Position numbers and translations under genes: made by a program
The notes under the pieces: model-generated
Databases searched by the model: none
What the model saw: the letters and a program-made list of their open reading frames with translations, nothing else
What the model was told of the DNA's origin: nothing
Source: Blepharisma japonicum
Taxonomy: Eukaryota > Ciliophora > Heterotrichea > Heterotrichida > Blepharismidae
Direction of reading: 5' to 3'
Length of the DNA stretch: 64,000 bases
Assembly (NCBI GenBank): GCA_949751835.1
Contig: CATKHK010000039.1
Coordinates: 1 to 64,000 of the forward strand
Shown: positions 40,752 to 51,689 of the stretch, piece by piece
How the letters are laid out: the number at the start of each line of letters is the position of its first letter
How positions within the stretch are numbered: the stretch's first letter is position 1

Positions 40752-42611
40752 TTAAAGAAATATGTTCCATATCAGAGTGCAGTTATCTTTTCCAGTCGAA
40801 ACCACTTGCTTATTATCAGCTGCCCACGCAATTCTCGTTATTGCCCCAGAATGTCCATGTCCTTCTGCAGCTACTCTCATAGAGCTGATATCCCAAACTC
40901 TAATTATCATTTTTTCTCCTCCAGTTGCAACATATCTTCCATCATTGCTGACAGCCAGTGCATAAATTTCATCACTTTCTTGTCCAGGTCCTGCATCTTG
41001 GCTTATAATTGGCTGAGTTTGCCTCAAATCCCACTTATTGATTTTTCTTTCTTGTCCAGCAGTAATGACAACATTTTGATCTGATGTAACACTAAGAGCG
41101 TTTATCCCTCCCGTTCTCTGGGTTTGAGCGGCAATTCTTTTATCACTCCTAAGATCCCAAGTGAGCATACATCTATCTCTAGAAACTGATACAAGATGGA
41201 CATCATCGTCAAGAAGATTGATGTCTGTGACTCTTGTGGTATGCTCTTTTAAGTGAGAAACCATTTCCCTTGTTCGGATTTCCCATACTCTCACTTCACC
41301 CTCAGAGCCACCTGTGCAGAAGAATCTTTGATTGTGAGCAATAGTAATAGATGAAACTCCTCCACGATGGGCATTGTCAATTTGCCAGAGCAGCTGGCCA
41401 TTATCTGCACGAAATGAGCGGATTTTGCCATCTTCCCAGCCTGAAATTACAATTTCAAGAGTCAAGAAGAAGCATAAAGGAGTGCCTGCATTACTAGCAA
41501 TGCATCGGGATATCACTTTATAGTCTGACCCATCCCAAATGCGGATAGTTCCATCTTCAGAGCTTGTAGCAAATTTATCTGAAATTCCAATAGGGAAATT
41601 TACATATGTCATTGGCCTGGTATGGTTTTCTGAAATTAGCACATTGGCTAGATCATTGGTTCTTATTTTATATTGGAATCCAAGCGTAGTTCCTGCGAGC
41701 ATGATAGATCTATCTGCTGATGGACTAAGTCCTGATATTCCTCCTACTAAATTAACTCTGTTCATTTCATAGCTTCTGCTTCCTTGAATTTGCCAAAGAC
41801 TTAATGTTCCATCTCCGCCTCCTACAAGAACATTTTCGTCATCTAATGATACTATTGAAACTACTCCTTTTGAGCAGGCACCTTGTGTGCAGAATAAATG
41901 ATGATTTTTCATCATAAACACAAAAAAGTCTCCTGAAGTTGTGCCAGCGAATAAAAACTTTTCGCCTCTTGGGCTAAAATCCAAAGTCTGGAATTCTCGA
42001 ATCGCTGAATTTGTGTTAAGCGCTTCGTTTTCAAGTTCTCCTGTAAAAGGGTTCAATGCCCACACAACAATTCTTTTGTCTCCTGCAGTGGCTATTTGAT
42101 ACTTGTCTATTGGCCTGCCTTTTACGTCTTTTCTCCATCCTCCGAATTTCACACAGAGAGTAGGAGATGGGGCAAGTCCAACAGATGCTACAATATACCC
42201 TGTAGCGCAATCCCATATAAACATTTTCCCATCTGTAGCATTCCCACAGGTGCAGAGCAATCGATCGTCATGAGAAAAATCCATGCATTTTATTTCATAG
42301 TCGTGCTCACTGAATCTATATTTAACTGTGCGAGAATTGAAATTCCACACAAGCACGTCTGCATTATAACCACGTTGGCCTGATGCTAACAAACTTCCGC
42401 TTGGAGAAACCGCGACACATGTAACTGTATCATCGTGCCCACGCAAGAAGGATTGTCCTTGCAAGTTATCGATTTCTCCAACTATGACACAAGCTCCTGT
42501 TATGTAAACGTAATTTCTGAGGTTAGGGTGAATTATGATTGATGAAAGAAAATCAGCTGAGTACCCAATTGCGTGCTCTAGCTCTATCCCACCTTGATCT
42601 CCACCTGCCAT
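40752..42611 (-). CDS. CFAP52: cilia- and flagella-associated protein 52 (WDR16), 619 aa
   Basis: This WD40 protein consists of two propellers, with repeats throughout (FLRGHDDTVTCVAVSPSG, SEHDYEIKCMDFSHDDRL, GHSGAITRIAWAADNKQV). Start (GIELEHAIGYS) and length match CFAP52, a microtubule inner protein of motile-cilium doublets. TATAA touches the ATG. No in-frame UGA. It fits a cell body covered with motile cilia. Confidence 0.93.
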   Translation of the reverse strand: MAGGDQGGIELEHAIGYSADFLSSIIIHPNLRNYVYITGACVIVGEIDNLQGQSFLRGHDDTVTCVAVSPSGSLLASGQRGYNADVLVWNFNSRTVKYRFSEHDYEIKCMDFSHDDRLLCTCGNATDGKMFIWDCATGYIVASVGLAPSPTLCVKFGGWRKDVKGRPIDKYQIATAGDKRIVVWALNPFTGELENEALNTNSAIREFQTLDFSPRGEKFLFAGTTSGDFFVFMMKNHHLFCTQGACSKGVVSIVSLDDENVLVGGGDGTLSLWQIQGSRSYEMNRVNLVGGISGLSPSADRSIMLAGTTLGFQYKIRTNDLANVLISENHTRPMTYVNFPIGISDKFATSSEDGTIRIWDGSDYKVISRCIASNAGTPLCFFLTLEIVISGWEDGKIRSFRADNGQLLWQIDNAHRGGVSSITIAHNQRFFCTGGSEGEVRVWEIRTREMVSHLKEHTTRVTDINLLDDDVHLVSVSRDRCMLTWDLRSDKRIAAQTQRTGGINALSVTSDQNVVITAGQERKINKWDLRQTQPIISQDAGPGQESDEIYALAVSNDGRYVATGGEKMIIRVWDISSMRVAAEGHGHSGAITRIAWAADNKQVVSTGKDNCTLIWNIFL

Positions 42612-42637
42612 TTATAAGTTTAAACTTTTATTTAAAA

Positions 42638-44299
42638 TTATTCTTTCGAGTTTACATAATGATTAAGTGGTGCAATCATTGGGTCTGTTGGCAAGTTTAT
42701 ATTTAAATCTTTGAATGGAATTCGGCACTCAATTGGTAGCACCCCGAAATATGGGTCGTTTTTAGTTTCGTCTATCAAAGGTTTAAAGGCTTTAAGAGCT
42801 CTGAATATTTCATTTGTATTGATTGAGTTTGCTCCAGTCTTCAAAAAATATTCAGCAACAGTGGAAAAATCTTCTAGCAGCATGTCTTCTCTATACTGCA
42901 ACTCTGGATTTTTTTCTTGCACGTCAGGTCTTCGATTTGATTCCAATAAATAGATATTTTCCAAAGTATCGTCCATAATGAAATCAACCCCATAAAATTC
43001 CATCAGGCCAATCCTTTTTATCAAAAAGTTCTGCTGGGTCGATCTAAACATATGAATTAGATTTTTTTTAATTTGTGGAAAAGCAACTTGTTCAAGCCAA
43101 GCTTCATGGTCTCCTAATATATCTCGAAAATAATAAGCGATTTCACGGAGATTGAATCTATAACTTTTTAAAAATTCAAGAGAGTCTGGGTTAGCTCCTG
43201 CCACATTGGCGGTTATATGTGTTGTAAAATCAGACGACAATTTGTCGAATTCTTGATCTGATAGCCGAGTATGCCCATTTTCTGGAGCCCAAAGAGCCAC
43301 AAGAGGGTCAGAATTAATTATGATTGCAAAGACTCGGAAATCAAATTTTCTTCCTTGAATCTAAGTAGCTCTTACAAGTGCTGGATTTGATATGTATTTT
43401 TGAGCAATTAAATGCTTATCTTCTTCTGCAACATTATAACAGTTGATTTCTTTTCTCAAATATCCTCTATATAGATTTATATAATAATTAGCTTTTTCAT
43501 AGTCAATTAATTGAATTCCATATCCTTTGTGCTGTAAAGGGCTTTTCAATATTCATTCTATTGGCATGCTTTTTGAGTTGAATTTATCGACTTGTCTTTC
43601 AAGTTCATCAATGAATGATTTGCAGTGCTCTGGTTCATTCAATATATACGATTTGGGGGTTAAAGATCCAGTAAAACAATGGAAAAGTCCAAGACTTGCA
43701 TATCTTCTTTGATAATCAAGAATATATTCCTGTAAATAATCTTTTCTGCAAAATGCACTTGCTCCAGGGATGTGATTGAAAATTTGTCCTGGACAAGCAT
43801 AATCCACTCCTAAGCGTGCAGTTTGGATATTATTGCTATCAGAATCGCCATATCAATACATTCTTGTGAATATAACATTTGCTTCTTTTGGAATTAAAAA
43901 TAAAGCTTCGTTAGTTTCTTGGAATTGGGTTTTGCTAACTGTTTTTCATTCAGTTTGATCATAGTTGAGATTATTTGGATTTATAAATTGTAATGCTTTG
44001 CCATTTTTATTTGATTTTAGCATATTTCAGCCAAAATCTGCCAGCTTTAGTGAAGAATATGCTGAAGATCGGTCTGTTCATGAGGTTTTTGCTTTTGTAT
44101 TTTTTCAGCCATCGCAATATGATCCTGACTCTAAACGAGGAAAAGTTAGTGAATTCTCTCCAATTTTCTCTTTAGCTTTTATTAATAAAGATGCCTGAAT
44201 GTCGCTTTGAGGTTTTGGAATAGAAAATATAAGAACGACTGATCAGATGCATATAAGAATTAAAATCAATGCTGAGTATGTTTTATCTTTGACATCCAT
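42638..44299 (-). CDS. membrane-anchored TTL-family ATP-grasp protein, 548 aa
   Basis: Two exons (44299-43376 and 43360-42638) flank a 15-nt intron; at least seven UGA codons encode Trp. Residues 8-27 (SALILILICIWSVVLIFSIP) are an N-terminal membrane anchor. The TTL domain shows FNHIPGASAFCRKDYL, WILKSPLQHKGYGIQLI, NPALIQGRKFDFRVFAII and FIMDDTLENIYLLESN, so ATP-grasp residues are conserved. With a signal anchor and no other membrane helix, the ligase domain would face a lumen or the outside, unlike normal tubulin ligases. Lumenal TTL-like glycosyl or amino-acid ligases are not known to me; substrate unknown. Confidence 0.8.
43361..43375 (-). other. 15-nt spliceosomal intron
   Basis: On the coding strand: GTAAGAGCTACTTAG, phase 0. 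Splicing gives NPALIQGRKFDFRVF, a canonical TTL motif; retention reads into TAG. Confidence 0.93.
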
Positions 44300-44673
44300 T
44301 TTTATTACTTATCAGCTATTTTATTTTTCATTTATCTTAAGAGCATTTAATATTATTATAAATTTTAATGCAAATTTTCAAGTCTTGATAAGGAAGAATA
44401 AATTCATTTTATAATTCAAATAATCAATCTAGCAATAAATCTGATTTTATTAAATTTTATTCTTAAATTTACATATTTATTACAAGACTTATCGTTCCAA
44501 AATTTCTGTTCTATTTAAATAAAATAATAAGTTCATTTTAAAAAAATCTAATCTAATACTGAAATTGTTGAAACTTGAAAGTGAAGCACGAAGAGGCTTG
44601 ATTAAATTTGTATAAATTACACAATTAAAAATTAAGATAACTATAAATCAATTATATGTAATTTATGTGTAAT
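44300..44673. other. intergenic, nothing recognised
   Basis: This 374-bp AT-rich spacer separates minus-strand genes. Nothing was recognised. Confidence 0.45.
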
Positions 44674-45258
44674 TTACTTAGACTCAATCATATTGGAAAT
44701 CCTTTGGTTCAAATTGTTGTGAGCAGCATACGACATAAATGTATCCCATGAAAATGTTAGCACAGATGTAAATAGTGCTCTGACCTGTAAAGGGACAAAA
44801 CAATATAAAATGACTGAAGCTGGAATCCAATAAACAAAATTCAAATAAATAGTCGGCTTGTAATCCCTATTAAGCTTCTCATTAATCGGTTCTGGTCTCT
44901 TTTCCAGCTTATTCGTCCAGAACATAAAGCAAATAGTCTCTAAAGGCGTGTATAATGATTGATCAATTGCGATCTTTTTGAAAGCATTTATCAAAGTCAT
45001 TTCAGGTCCAAAAACTCGATCAAGGAAGGGATAATAAAAGAATGCTTCAAGACCAATTTCTAAACCAGCATAGCTTGATACTACCAATCCCCTCTTTTTA
45101 CTATAATCAGATTTCTTGTCATCAAGATATGATTGAACTAGATAATCCCCAAAGATTGATATTGCTCATCCTACGATTATTTGAGCCGCTATTGGCCTTT
45201 TATACAACTGGATTTGGTATCTGTGCAAGGCTCTTTTTATAAATCTTTTGCCTTCCAT
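44674..45258 (-). CDS. Mpv17/PMP22/Sym1 family membrane protein, 194 aa
   Basis: Starts at ATG 45258 with MEGKRFIKRALHRYQIQLY, followed by RPIAAQIIVGWAISIFGDYLVQ (Trp by UGA), the usual N-terminal helix with GD. YYPFLDRVFG, KIAIDQSLYTPLETICFMFW and the second-half motif YWIPASVILYCFVPLQVRALF..SWDTFMSY all match the family. Members are four-helix proteins of the mitochondrial inner membrane or peroxisome, thought to act as channels. Length is normal. Confidence 0.92.
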
Positions 45259-45473
45259 ATAACTTTTTATCAGTAAAAGTTGAGATGATAAACGATTTCG
45301 TGGTGAGATGCAAAATTTGCATAAAAAAATAAAACTTAATAAAAATTATTATTGTTTTAATCTTTTGCTAATTATTTAGATTTAATTATTGTTAATTTCA
45401 TTCATTGATAAAACACTTAGAATTATAAAATATTGATCGCAAAAAGCTAATCAATTTATTAAAATTATTGATT

Positions 45474-46397
45474 TTAGATTTTGCTTGCTTTTCGTTTTAC
45501 TGTTTTTGAATTTTTATTTGAATGCAACACTATACCTTTTGTCTTGACTTTTTTGGTACTTGAACTTCGGCCTAAAAGTAATTTAGAAGATTTTGTAATT
45601 TTTCTCTTCGGTTTCAAGCTTGTTTTATTGCAAATTCGGATTTTTTCTTTTAAGTCTTCGCAATCTTTGTAGCTTTCTCTTAGCTTCCCTTCAACTTGAT
45701 TAATTTTATTTAAGCATTCTTGTGAACTAATTTTACCTCTTATACTTCCTGTTCGGCTCAAATTACGAATTTCTTTCCTTAACCTTTCATTAATACTAAT
45801 TTCATACAAATATTTTTCCTCAAGATCTTTATATCTTTCTTCAAGTGTGGTCGGGATATTATATGAATTTAAACTTGGAGTGTAGTTCAGTTTTTCCTCA
45901 ATTGGACTTTTCGATCTATAAGTGCATTTCAGCCTCTCATAATCTTCACCAATGCTCTTTGAAAACAGCGCCTCTCGTTTTAGATTCAAATTTTCTTGTT
46001 TAAGCTCGTCAATCATCCTTTTCAGAGATTTCGAGTCTGTAGAGATAGTCTTTTCAAGGCCTGGAACATCATTTATATCAGTTGAAAATGGTCTTCTGTC
46101 ATTCCTCAAAATGCTAGGAGTGCATTTCCCTCTTTTTGTGAACAAAGAGTCTTCTGTAGTTCTATCAAAGGTCTGATACAAAGAAGCTTTTTCTTCAATT
46201 TTATCTGTAATGTCGGTCCACAAAGAATTATGACGGCTGAATAGGCGGTTCCTTTGCTGATTGAGAAGTGTTAATTTCTTGCTTTCTTCTAAAATTTTTC
46301 GACTTTTCTGTAAGGTTGAATTAATGGTGTGAGTCAAGTAGCTATGCTGGCTAGTAATTAGACCATCTACAAGATTTTTGTGGGGAAAAGAAGACAT
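45474..46397 (-). CDS. coiled-coil, basic C-terminal protein, 307 aa
   Basis: TATAAACA precedes ATG 46397. Heptad-rich segments lie at about 25-70, 110-150 and 185-260. The C-terminal 50 residues are highly basic (SLKPKRKITKSSK..KRKASKI), which might bind microtubules or nucleic acid. No UGA in frame. No family recognised; a centrosomal or cytoskeletal protein is a reasonable guess. Confidence 0.65.
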   Translation of the reverse strand: MSSFPHKNLVDGLITSQHSYLTHTINSTLQKSRKILEESKKLTLLNQQRNRLFSRHNSLWTDITDKIEEKASLYQTFDRTTEDSLFTKRGKCTPSILRNDRRPFSTDINDVPGLEKTISTDSKSLKRMIDELKQENLNLKREALFSKSIGEDYERLKCTYRSKSPIEEKLNYTPSLNSYNIPTTLEERYKDLEEKYLYEISINERLRKEIRNLSRTGSIRGKISSQECLNKINQVEGKLRESYKDCEDLKEKIRICNKTSLKPKRKITKSSKLLLGRSSSTKKVKTKGIVLHSNKNSKTVKRKASKI

Positions 46398-46719
46398 TGT
46401 TTATAAGATATTATTCAATTGTCACTATATATCCAAATGAATTTTCTGAACCTTTAAATAAAACATGAAAATTTAATTTAAAATATCCATTTGGAAATTT
46501 ATTTTATGGTGTGAGATCGGCCAAATTAAAAGCTCAGCACATCCTTTGTTTATCTATTTAATAATAAACTTGCAATTCTACTAATATTAATTTTGCTATT
46601 CTAAAAGATATTTTTATAAAAAATTACTCTTATCTGTTACAAGATTAAAAAATATCCAGTAATAAAGAACCCAAGGAACAATAGAATATAATTGATTACA
46701 ATTCACAGTTTTAATTATA
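46398..46719. other. intergenic, nothing recognised
   Basis: This 322-bp AT-rich spacer separates minus-strand genes. Nothing was recognised. Confidence 0.45.
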
Positions 46720-47253
46720 TTATTTCTTGCTTTTATTGATAAGCCAATCTACAGCTCTTTCGATATTCGTGCCTTTCATAGCACTAACTGATATTACCAG
46801 CCAAGGATTATCACTTACATAATCTAAGTTCAATCCTTTGATAATTTCCGGCTCAGAAAGATGCTGAGAAACATCTATTTTGTTTGCAAGTACAAGTAGT
46901 GGGATACCTGCAAGATCTTGATCCTCAAGCATCATATGCAATTCTTTCCTAGCTGAAAAAATTAGCTCTCGCTCTGAAGAATCAACAACAAAGATAATTA
47001 CATTGGTCCCTTTAGCGTAACGAATCCACTCCCTCCTATACTGGACTTGTCCGCCTAAATCCCAGACTTTCATGATCAAATTTCCTTTTCTCAGTGTTTT
47101 TACATTAATTCCAATAGTAGGAGCAGTTTTGCCTGGATTTCCCCCAGAAAGATAATTTACAAAAGTAGTTTTGCCTGAGTTTTCCAGGCCTACAATTACT
47201 AGTTCCATGTGTCTTGAAAACAGTGCTCGAATTTTGGCAATAATCGAACCCAT
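46720..47253 (-). CDS. ARL8: ARL8-like small GTPase, 177 aa
   Basis: This is an ARF-family GTPase. The P-loop is GLENSGKTT, switch I contains APTIGINV, switch II is WDLGGQVQYRREW, and G4 is NKID. MELVIVGLENSGKTTFVNYL and the WIRYAKGTN segment match ARL8 rather than ARF1 or ARL2. ARL8 drives lysosome and vesicle positioning through kinesin adaptors. The N-terminus MGSIIAKIRALF is an amphipathic helix with Gly2, so either N-myristoylation or ARL8-type N-acetylation is possible. Confidence 0.88.
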   Translation of the reverse strand: MGSIIAKIRALFSRHMELVIVGLENSGKTTFVNYLSGGNPGKTAPTIGINVKTLRKGNLIMKVWDLGGQVQYRREWIRYAKGTNVIIFVVDSSERELIFSARKELHMMLEDQDLAGIPLLVLANKIDVSQHLSEPEIIKGLNLDYVSDNPWLVISVSAMKGTNIERAVDWLINKSKK

Positions 47254-47593
47254 ATCTCGAGAAAAAATATGTGCAACAATCTCCTATAAGCTCAATTTTA
47301 TTAAGCTATAATCTGATTAGATCTGTTTATTACAAAAATATAAGCTAGATATTTGAAAAATTGTTTACTGAATATTAATTGCAATCTTCTTGCATATTTT
47401 TCATTACATTCAAAAATTAATTTTTATTGTAAATTTAAAAATAGACAGATTTTAAATGTAACAGTTATTTTTGCATTTTCTAAATCATCTGAGCCTTATA
47501 TAATCATCGAAATACTCATGGATGCATTTTTTAGATATTCATAAAATCGACAAGAATTGAACTTTTCCGTTAAACATTTAATATTCATAAACT
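47254..47593. other. divergent intergenic region
   Basis: This 340-bp gap lies between the head-to-head ARL8 and polo-kinase genes, so it should hold both promoters. No coding frame of substance. No element can be singled out. Confidence 0.45.
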
Positions 47594-49279
47594 ATGTCAA
47601 TCGCAGCAAGATCTTCAGCGTCAAACTTGCAAGAATCTGGATCACTAGAAGCAATAATAGAAGAAAAAATAGTCAACCCAAAGGGTAGTGTCTCTATAAA
47701 ACGCTACAGTAAGGGTCGATTTCTCGGTAAAGGAGGATTTGCTCGTGTATATGAAATCCAAGATTTGGAATCCAAAAAAATACACGCAGCTAAAGTAATT
47801 CCTAAAGCAAATTTAACTAAAGCTCGAACTCGACAAAAATTGATGTCAGAAATAAAAATTCATAGAGGTTTAAAACATCCGAATATTGTAGGATTTGAAC
47901 ATTTTTTCGAAGACCATGAAAATGTGTATATTTTACTAGAGTTATGCATTAATCAAACCTTAAATGAATTATTAAGAAGAAGAAAAAGGCTTTCAGAGCT
48001 GGAAGTTATGGTATATATGACACAAACGTTATCTGCTATAGAATATTTGCATGATCACAGAGTGATTCATAGAGATCTTAAGCTCGGAAACATGTTTTTA
48101 AATGAAAAATTAGAGATCAAGCTTGGAGATTTTGGACTAGCATCAAAGCTTGAGTATGATGGCCAGAAAAGAAGGACTATTTGCGGTACTCCAAATTATA
48201 TTGCTCCAGAAATATTGGAGGGAAGAGATGGGCACTCTTATGAAGTTGACATTTGGTCATTTGGGGTTATTCTTTATACCTTACTAATAGGAAAGCCTCC
48301 ATTTGAAACGAATGATGTAAAAATGACTTACAAGAAAATAAGATCATGCGCGTATTCCTTTCCTGAGCATGTAGTAATATCAGCTCAAGCTAAGGATTTA
48401 ATTGAAAAATTACTGCAAAGTGATCCTGAGTCAAGGTTGTCAATTCAAGATATTTATAAGCACCCATTTTTCAATATGGGGTTCGAAATTCCTAAATTTC
48501 TCCCTCCAAGCACTTTAGCAATACCACCTTCAGAAACTTTTTTAAAGCAGTACCAGCAAAAGTCTAAAATGCCACCTTACAAGCCAAGCCATGAAACAGC
48601 TCCTGTTAACCAAGAAAGGCAGCCTTTAACCCACAGAAACCCTTCAAACACTCAAAGGCCTTCCTCTGCTTCTTCTTCGCATAAGACTCCCAGCATATCA
48701 TCTTTGAGCGGAGAAATAAAAATCCCATTCGTAAATAGTTGGGTTGATTATAGCAGCAAATACGGCTTAGGCTATACTTTATCAACTGGATCTGTAGGAG
48801 TTTACTTTAACGATGCTACAAAAATAATCCTAGACCCTACTACTCAAGCTTTTCGGTATATTTGTAGAGATGGAGAAAAGAAGGATGTTACAAATTGGCA
48901 TACCTTAGCTGATTATCCCCAAACCCTCCAGAAAAAAGTGACCCTTTTGCATCATTTTAGGAGCTATTTGGACAGCGATAAAGAAAATCCTGTGTATTAT
49001 CAGTCTGATGAAGCCCCTTATGTGAAGAAATGAATGAGAACAAGAAGAGCAATTCTTTTTAGAATGTCAAATAAAATTGTTCAAGTCGTTTTCCAAGACC
49101 ATTCAGAGCTGATTATTTCGACCCAAATCCTTACTTATGTAAATAAAAGTGGAATTAAAAAGTCGATGCCTCTAAGTCAGGCTTCTGAATGTGGTGATCT
49201 TGATTTGTGTAAAAGAATTAAGTATACAAAGGACATTTTAAATCATATGAACGATGGGAAGCAGATCGACTATGAATAA
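47594..49279 (+). CDS. PLK: polo-like kinase, 561 aa
   Basis: The kinase domain spans about residues 35-297: GKGGFARVYE, HRDLKLGNMFL, GDFGLA, TICGTPNYIAPE. The polo-box domain lies at about 375-545, with SWVDYSSKYGLGYTLSTGSVGV (Trp383, the phosphopeptide-binding Trp) and, after UGA Trp480, WMRTRRAILFRMSN. In PLK1 the phosphate is held by a His-x-Lys pair; here it reads DHSELII, so His503 is kept but the Lys is Glu505. The start is ATG 47594, just after CATAAACT. It controls mitosis, cytokinesis or basal-body events; altered phospho-binding is inferred. Confidence 0.92.
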
Positions 49280-49472
49280 AATAATTTTATCATAACAATA
49301 ATTTTTCACTAATTTGCTTATAAATCTTTTTTTGAAATAGATTAGTTCTTCAAAAAAGAATCAGTGAAATTTTGATTATTAAGATATTCACATTTGATGT
49401 GAAAAATGTTTAAAAACTCTTTGATGATAAGAGTTCAAATCTTGCTCAAATTTATAAGCATGGGATCTATAC

Positions 49473-51254
49473 ATGTTATTATTAACTCCTTTAATTATTA
49501 AATATGCGTTTAATATATCTCAAATGTGGATTATATGCTTATTTGTTACAGCATTAGCTGATCTGCGCACCCACTCATATCAGCCAGGCGAAGAAATCAT
49601 CTTATGGTTTAATAAAATAGTCCCATTTGATAACCCTCAAGAATCCTATGCATATGACAAGCTCCCAATTTGCAAAAGGCAGAGTGAAGGAAGAAAATAT
49701 GCATTAGGTCTTGGGGAAGCTGTAGAAGGCTATGAGCTTTATGACAGTGGAATGGACATCAAATTTATTCAGAACGTAAAGTCCAGGACCTACTGCTCCT
49801 CTTCTTTTAGCCGTGATGATGTAATTTCTTTGGTCACTGCAGTCAAGAGAAATTTCTGGATTCAAATGTACCTGGATGACTTGCCAATCTGGTCAGAATT
49901 GGGAAAAGAAGACCACGATAACGGCGACATATACATTTTCACACATTACACATTAATCCTCTCATATAACAACTCAAATGTAGTTCAAGCACATATTCAA
50001 ACTGATTCTCCTGTGAGAGTTTATTCTAAAAAGATGAAGCTTGACTTAAGTGATGTGAGTTTGACTTATTCTGTATCTTGGACTCCTTCTAATGTAGTTT
50101 TTGCGGACAGATTTAATTCTTACTTGGATCCAGGGTTTTTTGAGAACAATATCCATTGGTTCTCAATCATAAACTCGTTCGTAATGGTTCTAGTTCTGTG
50201 TGGAGTTGTTATATTGATTTTGTATAGGACGCTTAATAAAGATATTGAAAGATATGAAAGCCAAGAGATGGAATCAGTCGATTTAGCAATTTCTACCGGA
50301 TGGAAACAAGTAGGAGGAGATGCATTTAGAGCTCCAGATTATTTATATTTGTTTACTGCTCTATATAGCACAGGCTGGCAGCTAGCCACAATGGTAGTGC
50401 TTGTGGTTATAATTTGTATTATGCATCCTATGTATAGTGAAAGAGGCACGTTTACTAGTATTGTTCTAGTCATTTATTCGTTCCTTGGAATTGTAGGAGG
50501 CTTTCAGTCTGGAAGTATCTACACTTTGTACCAAGGAAGAAGCTCAAGAGGGACGCTTATTTTTAGTGCACTTTGCTATCCAGTTTTTGTGACTGTAATC
50601 AGTATGACTTTGAATACTCTAGCAGTTTTATATTCCTCATCTGCAGCAATGCCTTTTGTAAGTCTTTTAGAGATTTTGGCACTTTTTATTTTCTTATACC
50701 TTCCTTTATTTGTGGTTGGAAATACATTAGGAGCCAATTATAGAAAAAAGTTTCCACTAAGTCATAAAGTTAACAATATATCGATACCAATCCTTAAAGA
50801 GAAACAATGGTGGAGTGAACCTATATTTTTATGCCTTGCTGGAGGACTATTGCCCTTTGGAAGTATATCTGTGGAGATTTATTTCATTTTTACATCATTT
50901 TGGAACTATAAATTTTACTATGTTTATGAATTTGCATTGGTTGGGTTCTTCTTATTTGCTTTGTCTTTGATATGTGTGTCTATTGTTGTGACTTATATCA
51001 TTTTGAATTCTGAAGATTATCGGTGGCATTGGATAAGCTTTTTAAGCACAGGAAGTGTAGGAATTTATCTTTATTTTTACTCATTTTACTATTATTTTTT
51101 CAAAACTAGAATGTCTGGATATTTTCAATTTTCATTTTATTTTGGATATACTGGCTTAGCAAGCTTTACTGTATTTTTGATAGCTGGGGCAATAGGCTAT
51201 ACTGGATCGTATTATTTCGTAAGCAAGATCTACAAAAATATTAAATTCGATTAA
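49473..51254 (+). CDS. transmembrane 9 superfamily protein (nonaspanin), 593 aa
   Basis: A signal peptide (to about residue 30) precedes a lumenal domain with HSYQPGEEIILWFNKIVPFDNPQESYAYDKLPICK, the typical TM9SF opening. Nine membrane helices follow, with GWKQVGGDAFRAPDYLYLF and KQWWSEPIF (family motifs). The C-terminus KNIKFD fits the K-x-D/E type Golgi-retention signal that binds COPI. It acts in Golgi/endosomal protein sorting. Closest to the TM9SF3 type by the short cytosolic loop. ATG at 49473 is first in frame; Met18 could also start. Confidence 0.92.
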   Translation: MLLLTPLIIKYAFNISQMWIICLFVTALADLRTHSYQPGEEIILWFNKIVPFDNPQESYAYDKLPICKRQSEGRKYALGLGEAVEGYELYDSGMDIKFIQNVKSRTYCSSSFSRDDVISLVTAVKRNFWIQMYLDDLPIWSELGKEDHDNGDIYIFTHYTLILSYNNSNVVQAHIQTDSPVRVYSKKMKLDLSDVSLTYSVSWTPSNVVFADRFNSYLDPGFFENNIHWFSIINSFVMVLVLCGVVILILYRTLNKDIERYESQEMESVDLAISTGWKQVGGDAFRAPDYLYLFTALYSTGWQLATMVVLVVIICIMHPMYSERGTFTSIVLVIYSFLGIVGGFQSGSIYTLYQGRSSRGTLIFSALCYPVFVTVISMTLNTLAVLYSSSAAMPFVSLLEILALFIFLYLPLFVVGNTLGANYRKKFPLSHKVNNISIPILKEKQWWSEPIFLCLAGGLLPFGSISVEIYFIFTSFWNYKFYYVYEFALVGFFLFALSLICVSIVVTYIILNSEDYRWHWISFLSTGSVGIYLYFYSFYYYFFKTRMSGYFQFSFYFGYTGLASFTVFLIAGAIGYTGSYYFVSKIYKNIKFD

Positions 51255-51689
51255 TTAATATCAATTAGGATTTAATAAGACTGAATATATTGATAACAGA
51301 TTTTTTCAAATTGCCTGAAATAAATTTAAAAGCATTCATCATTAATTTTTTGTTATTCCAAAACAGCAAATATGATTCTTCTATATAAAAGTGTCAATGA
51401 TTTGTAATTAGTTTCTTAATTAGTTGTGCAATAGAAAATGAGTATACATATGATTTGAAATCTTTTGTATATTAAAATAATTATCGTTTTTGGCAATTAC
51501 ATAAAATTTATTAATTTTCTTTATTTGTTCTATAAGTTTTGGTATAGCCAAATTAACAAAAATTTGAAAATAAGTTTTTCTTTAAATGATAAGCAATTGT
51601 AAAAATTGCAAATCTAAGGCATTTTCGCTTAGATAAATACAATTTCAATATTTAAGCTACAAATCAGTATATTTTATAGTGATATACTC
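51255..51689. other. intergenic, nothing recognised
   Basis: This 435-bp AT-rich spacer lies upstream of the CDPK gene. Nothing was recognised. Confidence 0.45.
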
